Positions 15,646 to 18,307 of a stretch of DNA of 18,307 bases are shown one piece after another (position 1 is the first letter of the stretch; the number at the start of each line of letters is the position of its first letter). The stretch comes from DIGJ01 sp036658435 (GTDB lineage Bacteria > Bacillota > Clostridia > Lachnospirales > Lachnospiraceae): positions 1 through 18,307 of the forward strand of contig JAVXEO010000049.1 in the NCBI GenBank assembly GCA_036658435.1, read 5' to 3'. The notes beneath the pieces were generated by a model. The model saw nothing but the letters and a program-made list of their open reading frames with translations, searched no databases and was not told the DNA's origin. The position numbers and the translations under genes are program-made.

Positions 15646-15679
15646 CTGATATTTATGGAACAGCTTACTTTCAATTTCA

Positions 15680-15689
15680 NNNNNNNNNN
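15680..15689. other. Assembly gap of ten Ns between the kinase gene and mgtA
   Basis: Ten Ns break the sequence between the kinase and the minus-strand magnesium transporter. The distance and direct adjacency of these two genes therefore cannot be trusted. Unlike the first gap, it lies outside any open frame, so reading frame gives no check on its length. Confidence 0.95.
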
Positions 15690-15717
15690 GAAACCTGCCT
15701 ATGGTATAGGAAGTAAT

Positions 15718-18307
15718 TTATAACAATTCTCCGTATTTTTTAATATATAATTTTTTCATGATGGTTGCCAACACCATATAGCCCAGGATCATTCCTATGA
15801 GCCATGGAAAGTAAAAAACAGGAAGTGGGGACATTCCAAGCCCTGCACCAAATGCGGTATAGGGAATCACTGTGCCAATGGCTATGGCGATGGTGGTGAT
15901 GCTAAGCACGGGAAGAGAGGCACGACTTTGTATAAATGGAATCTTAGGTGTACGAATCATGTGGATTACCAGTGTTTGTGACCATAAGGATTCCACGAAC
16001 CATCCTGCATTAAATAGTGCCATAAACAACACCGAATCTACGCCACTTGCACCATAAGAACCACCGCATGCAGTGGGACAAATGACAAAGAACATCACCA
16101 TATAGGTTATAATGTCAAATACAGAACTTGTGGGACCAATCCAAAACATAAATTTACCGATGGAAGAAGCATTCCATTCTCTAGGCTTTTTCAGATACTC
16201 ACTGTCCATGTTATCCCAAGGAATGGACATACAGGAAATGTCATAAATCAGGTTTAAAATTAAAATTTGAATGGGCAACATGGGTAGAAAAGGCAGAAAT
16301 GCGCTTGCAATTACTACCGAAAACATATTGCCAAAGTTAGAGCTTGCGGTCATTTTAATATATTTGATGGTATTGCCGAAGGTTCTTCTTCCCTCCATGA
16401 CCCCCTGCTCTAAAATCATCAAGTCTTTTTCTAATAGAATAATATCTGCAGATTCCTTTGCAATATCCACTGCCGTATCAACAGAAATGCCTACATCCGA
16501 TTCTTTCATAGCAGCAGCATCGTTGATGCCATCACCCATGAAACCAACGGTATGCCCATTCTTTCTAAGGGATGCCACAATGCGTGCTTTTTGCTGCGGG
16601 GAAAGCTTTGCAAATATATTGGTATCTTCCACAGCGGCGCAGAGCTGTTCGTCATTCATTTCCTCCACATCAGAGCCAAGTAAAAGATTGTCTACCTTCA
16701 TTCCCACCTGACGGCAGATACAACGGGTGACCGCATCGTTATCGCCGGTTAAGACCTTGACGTCTACCCCGTATTCCTTCAGTGCCTTAATTGCTGCTTT
16801 TGTGGTTTCCTTTGGTGGATCAAGAAATGCAAGGTAACCCATGAGCACCATTTCAGCCTCATCTGCTACAGAAAAAATGTCAACCGTAGATGGGTTTGTC
16901 TTTTGGGCTACGGCAATAACACGCATACCATCGGCGTTTAACTTTTCAACCGTTTTTAGAATTTCCCGGCGAATGCGGTTAGTCAGGGTCTCAATTTTTC
17001 CCTGGTACTCCACATAGGCTGAGATGGAAAGCATTTCCTCCACGGCCCCCTTAGTGATGAGCTGGGTTTTTCCTGCTTCGTCTGCCACAACAACACTCAT
17101 TCTACGACGGTTAAAATCAAATGGAATTTCATCTACTTTGTGATATTTATTGCTCAGGTTTATCATTTCTTTTTCTTGCATGTGACTTAAAATAGCAATA
17201 TCCATGAGATTTTTAAGCCCTGTTTGATGAAAGCTGTTGAGAAACCCATGGCGCAGAACCCGCTCATCCTCATTGCCATGAATGTCCAGATGATACTCTA
17301 ATACTACTTTATCCTGAGTTAATGTGCCTGTTTTGTCTGTGCAGAGAACATCCATTGCACCAAAGTTTTGAATGGAATTCAAGTTTTTAATGACGGTTTT
17401 TTTCTTTGCCATATTTACCGCACCTTTGGCAAGGGTGGTGGTTACAATCATAGGCAGCATTTCCGGTGTAAGACCCACTGCAACGGAAAGAGCAAATAGA
17501 AATGCTTCCAGCCAATCCCCTTTGGTGAACCCGTTGATAAACAATACCACAGGAGTCATACACATCATAAAACGAATAAGAAGCCAGGAAACAGAATTGA
17601 CCCCTTTTTCAAAGTTGGTTACGACTTTTTTTCCGGTAATAGATTGTGCCATCGAGCCAAACACGGTGTCATCTCCAACAACGACAGCCATGCAAAGGGC
17701 GGAACCACTAATGACGTTGCTGCCCATAAAGGCAAGATTATTTAACTCGAGTGGACTGCTGTGAGTGTCGGAATACTTTTGACTTACTTTTTCCAGAGGT
17801 TCGCTTTCTCCGGTTAAGGAGGACTGGCTGATAAATAAATCCTTTGCCTGCAAAATGATCACATCTGCGGGAACCATATCACCTGCAGCAAGATGAATGA
17901 TGTCGCCAACCACGACCTCACTTAGTGCAATTTCAATCTTGCCTTCCGGCTTTCTTTGTACAGCTGTGGTTGTCCTTACCATGGCACTTAGTTTTTCGGC
18001 GGATTTGTTGGAGCGTATTTCTTGTATAAAGCGCAGGGTTCCACTGGCAATTACCATGGTCATAACGATAATTACAGATGTAAAATCTCGGTCAGCGGGT
18101 GAAGCGATTATCACATCGGTTACCGTGGAAATTAATGCCAATACAAACAAAACTCCAGTAAATGGATTGACAAATGCACATATAAGATGTTTTATAAGGG
18201 AATCTTTTTTTTGATGGGTAATTTGATTTTCACCATACCGCTCACGCATAAGTTCTACCATGGTTTCATTATAACCATCCCATGAAGTCTCATATTCAAA
18301 GAGCAGT
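15718..18307 (-). CDS. mgtA: Magnesium-transporting P-type ATPase, MgtA type, 5' end missing
   Basis: A P3B-type ATPase of the plasma membrane that imports magnesium using ATP. The first Met in the visible frame (18261) is not the true start: the frame stays open to the window edge and the extra codons read LLFEYETSWDGYNETM, matching the N-terminal segment before the RYGEN block of MgtA. Numbered from that Met, the main signs are TGES (150-153, actuator loop), PEMLPMIV (266-273, membrane site), phosphorylated Asp309 in CTDKTGTLT, the hinge MGDGINDAAAMKESDVGIS, and the ion-site block LNLIYDISCMSIPWDNMDSE, closely matching MgtA/MgtB. The protein ends YIKKYGELL, a normal C-terminus. The visible 862 residues compare with about 900 for the family. 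The promoter and any magnesium-sensing leader lie outside the window. Nothing links it to the peptide-resistance operon apart from nearness across a gap. Confidence 0.95.
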   Translation of the reverse strand, partial: LLFEYETSWDGYNETMVELMRERYGENQITHQKKDSLIKHLICAFVNPFTGVLFVLALISTVTDVIIASPADRDFTSVIIVMTMVIASGTLRFIQEIRSNKSAEKLSAMVRTTTAVQRKPEGKIEIALSEVVVGDIIHLAAGDMVPADVIILQAKDLFISQSSLTGESEPLEKVSQKYSDTHSSPLELNNLAFMGSNVISGSALCMAVVVGDDTVFGSMAQSITGKKVVTNFEKGVNSVSWLLIRFMMCMTPVVLFINGFTKGDWLEAFLFALSVAVGLTPEMLPMIVTTTLAKGAVNMAKKKTVIKNLNSIQNFGAMDVLCTDKTGTLTQDKVVLEYHLDIHGNEDERVLRHGFLNSFHQTGLKNLMDIAILSHMQEKEMINLSNKYHKVDEIPFDFNRRRMSVVVADEAGKTQLITKGAVEEMLSISAYVEYQGKIETLTNRIRREILKTVEKLNADGMRVIAVAQKTNPSTVDIFSVADEAEMVLMGYLAFLDPPKETTKAAIKALKEYGVDVKVLTGDNDAVTRCICRQVGMKVDNLLLGSDVEEMNDEQLCAAVEDTNIFAKLSPQQKARIVASLRKNGHTVGFMGDGINDAAAMKESDVGISVDTAVDIAKESADIILLEKDLMILEQGVMEGRRTFGNTIKYIKMTASSNFGNMFSVVIASAFLPFLPMLPIQILILNLIYDISCMSIPWDNMDSEYLKKPREWNASSIGKFMFWIGPTSSVFDIITYMVMFFVICPTACGGSYGASGVDSVLFMALFNAGWFVESLWSQTLVIHMIRTPKIPFIQSRASLPVLSITTIAIAIGTVIPYTAFGAGLGMSPLPVFYFPWLIGMILGYMVLATIMKKLYIKKYGELL

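Noticed and set aside
15698..15710. Hairpin CCTAT-GGT-ATAGG downstream of mgtA as a terminator
   Set aside because: The stem is only 5 bp and A/T-rich with no T run following in either direction, and it abuts an assembly gap. It cannot be called a terminator.
1..18307. CRISPR arrays, tRNA or rRNA genes, insertion sequences, prophage or toxin-antitoxin genes
   Set aside because: No regularly spaced repeats, cloverleaf-type sequence, transposase or integrase motif, or short paired toxin-antitoxin frames were seen on either strand. Intergenic space is also very limited.

Overview
The window reads as chromosomal DNA of a low-GC, Gram-positive anaerobe of the Clostridia, most likely a Lachnospiraceae-type gut bacterium. 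This rests on the A/T-rich codon use, strong AGGAGG ribosome sites, a Firmicutes-type NagB, clostridial-type bacterial Ig-like surface proteins, and a LanFEG/CprABC-like peptide-resistance transporter with its own two-component system. No species-level marker is present. Two runs of ten Ns (3846-3855 and 15680-15689) are scaffold joins, so the order across them depends on the assembly.

Left part (1-1785): the 3' part of a receiver plus PAS-like response regulator runs off the left edge. It converges on nagB (glucosamine-6-phosphate deaminase, minus strand) across a long shared terminator hairpin. The 268-bp nagB upstream region carries divergent promoters.

Middle (1785-6759): a secreted bacterial Ig-like protein (broken only by the first N run) is followed closely by a GT2 glycosyltransferase with a TPR-like C-terminus, a short Maf-N-terminal-like protein and a divergent signal peptidase II homologue. 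The last three are joined by ATGA overlaps. This looks like one surface-protein modification operon and is one of the two most interesting parts of the window. Next come an M18 aminopeptidase (6783-8162) and a full-length GH2 beta-galactosidase (8181-11264), closed by a strong terminator.

Right part (11346-15645): a compact five-gene operon encodes a lantibiotic-immunity-type ABC transporter (LanF-like ATPase with a glutamate in the Q-loop position, MutE/EpiE-like and MutG-like permeases), then an OmpR-family regulator and a SpaK/NisK-like histidine kinase. No lantibiotic precursor or modification gene is visible. The likely job is sensing and resisting cationic peptides made by other bacteria or by the host, as CprABC-CprK does in C. 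difficile. Its promoter holds an 11-bp-period direct repeat fitting the TCT-N8-TCT pattern of nisin-type regulators. After the second N run, a minus-strand MgtA-type magnesium P-type ATPase runs off the right edge.

No tRNA, rRNA, CRISPR array, insertion sequence or prophage gene was recognised. No gene-free stretch exceeds 300 bases.
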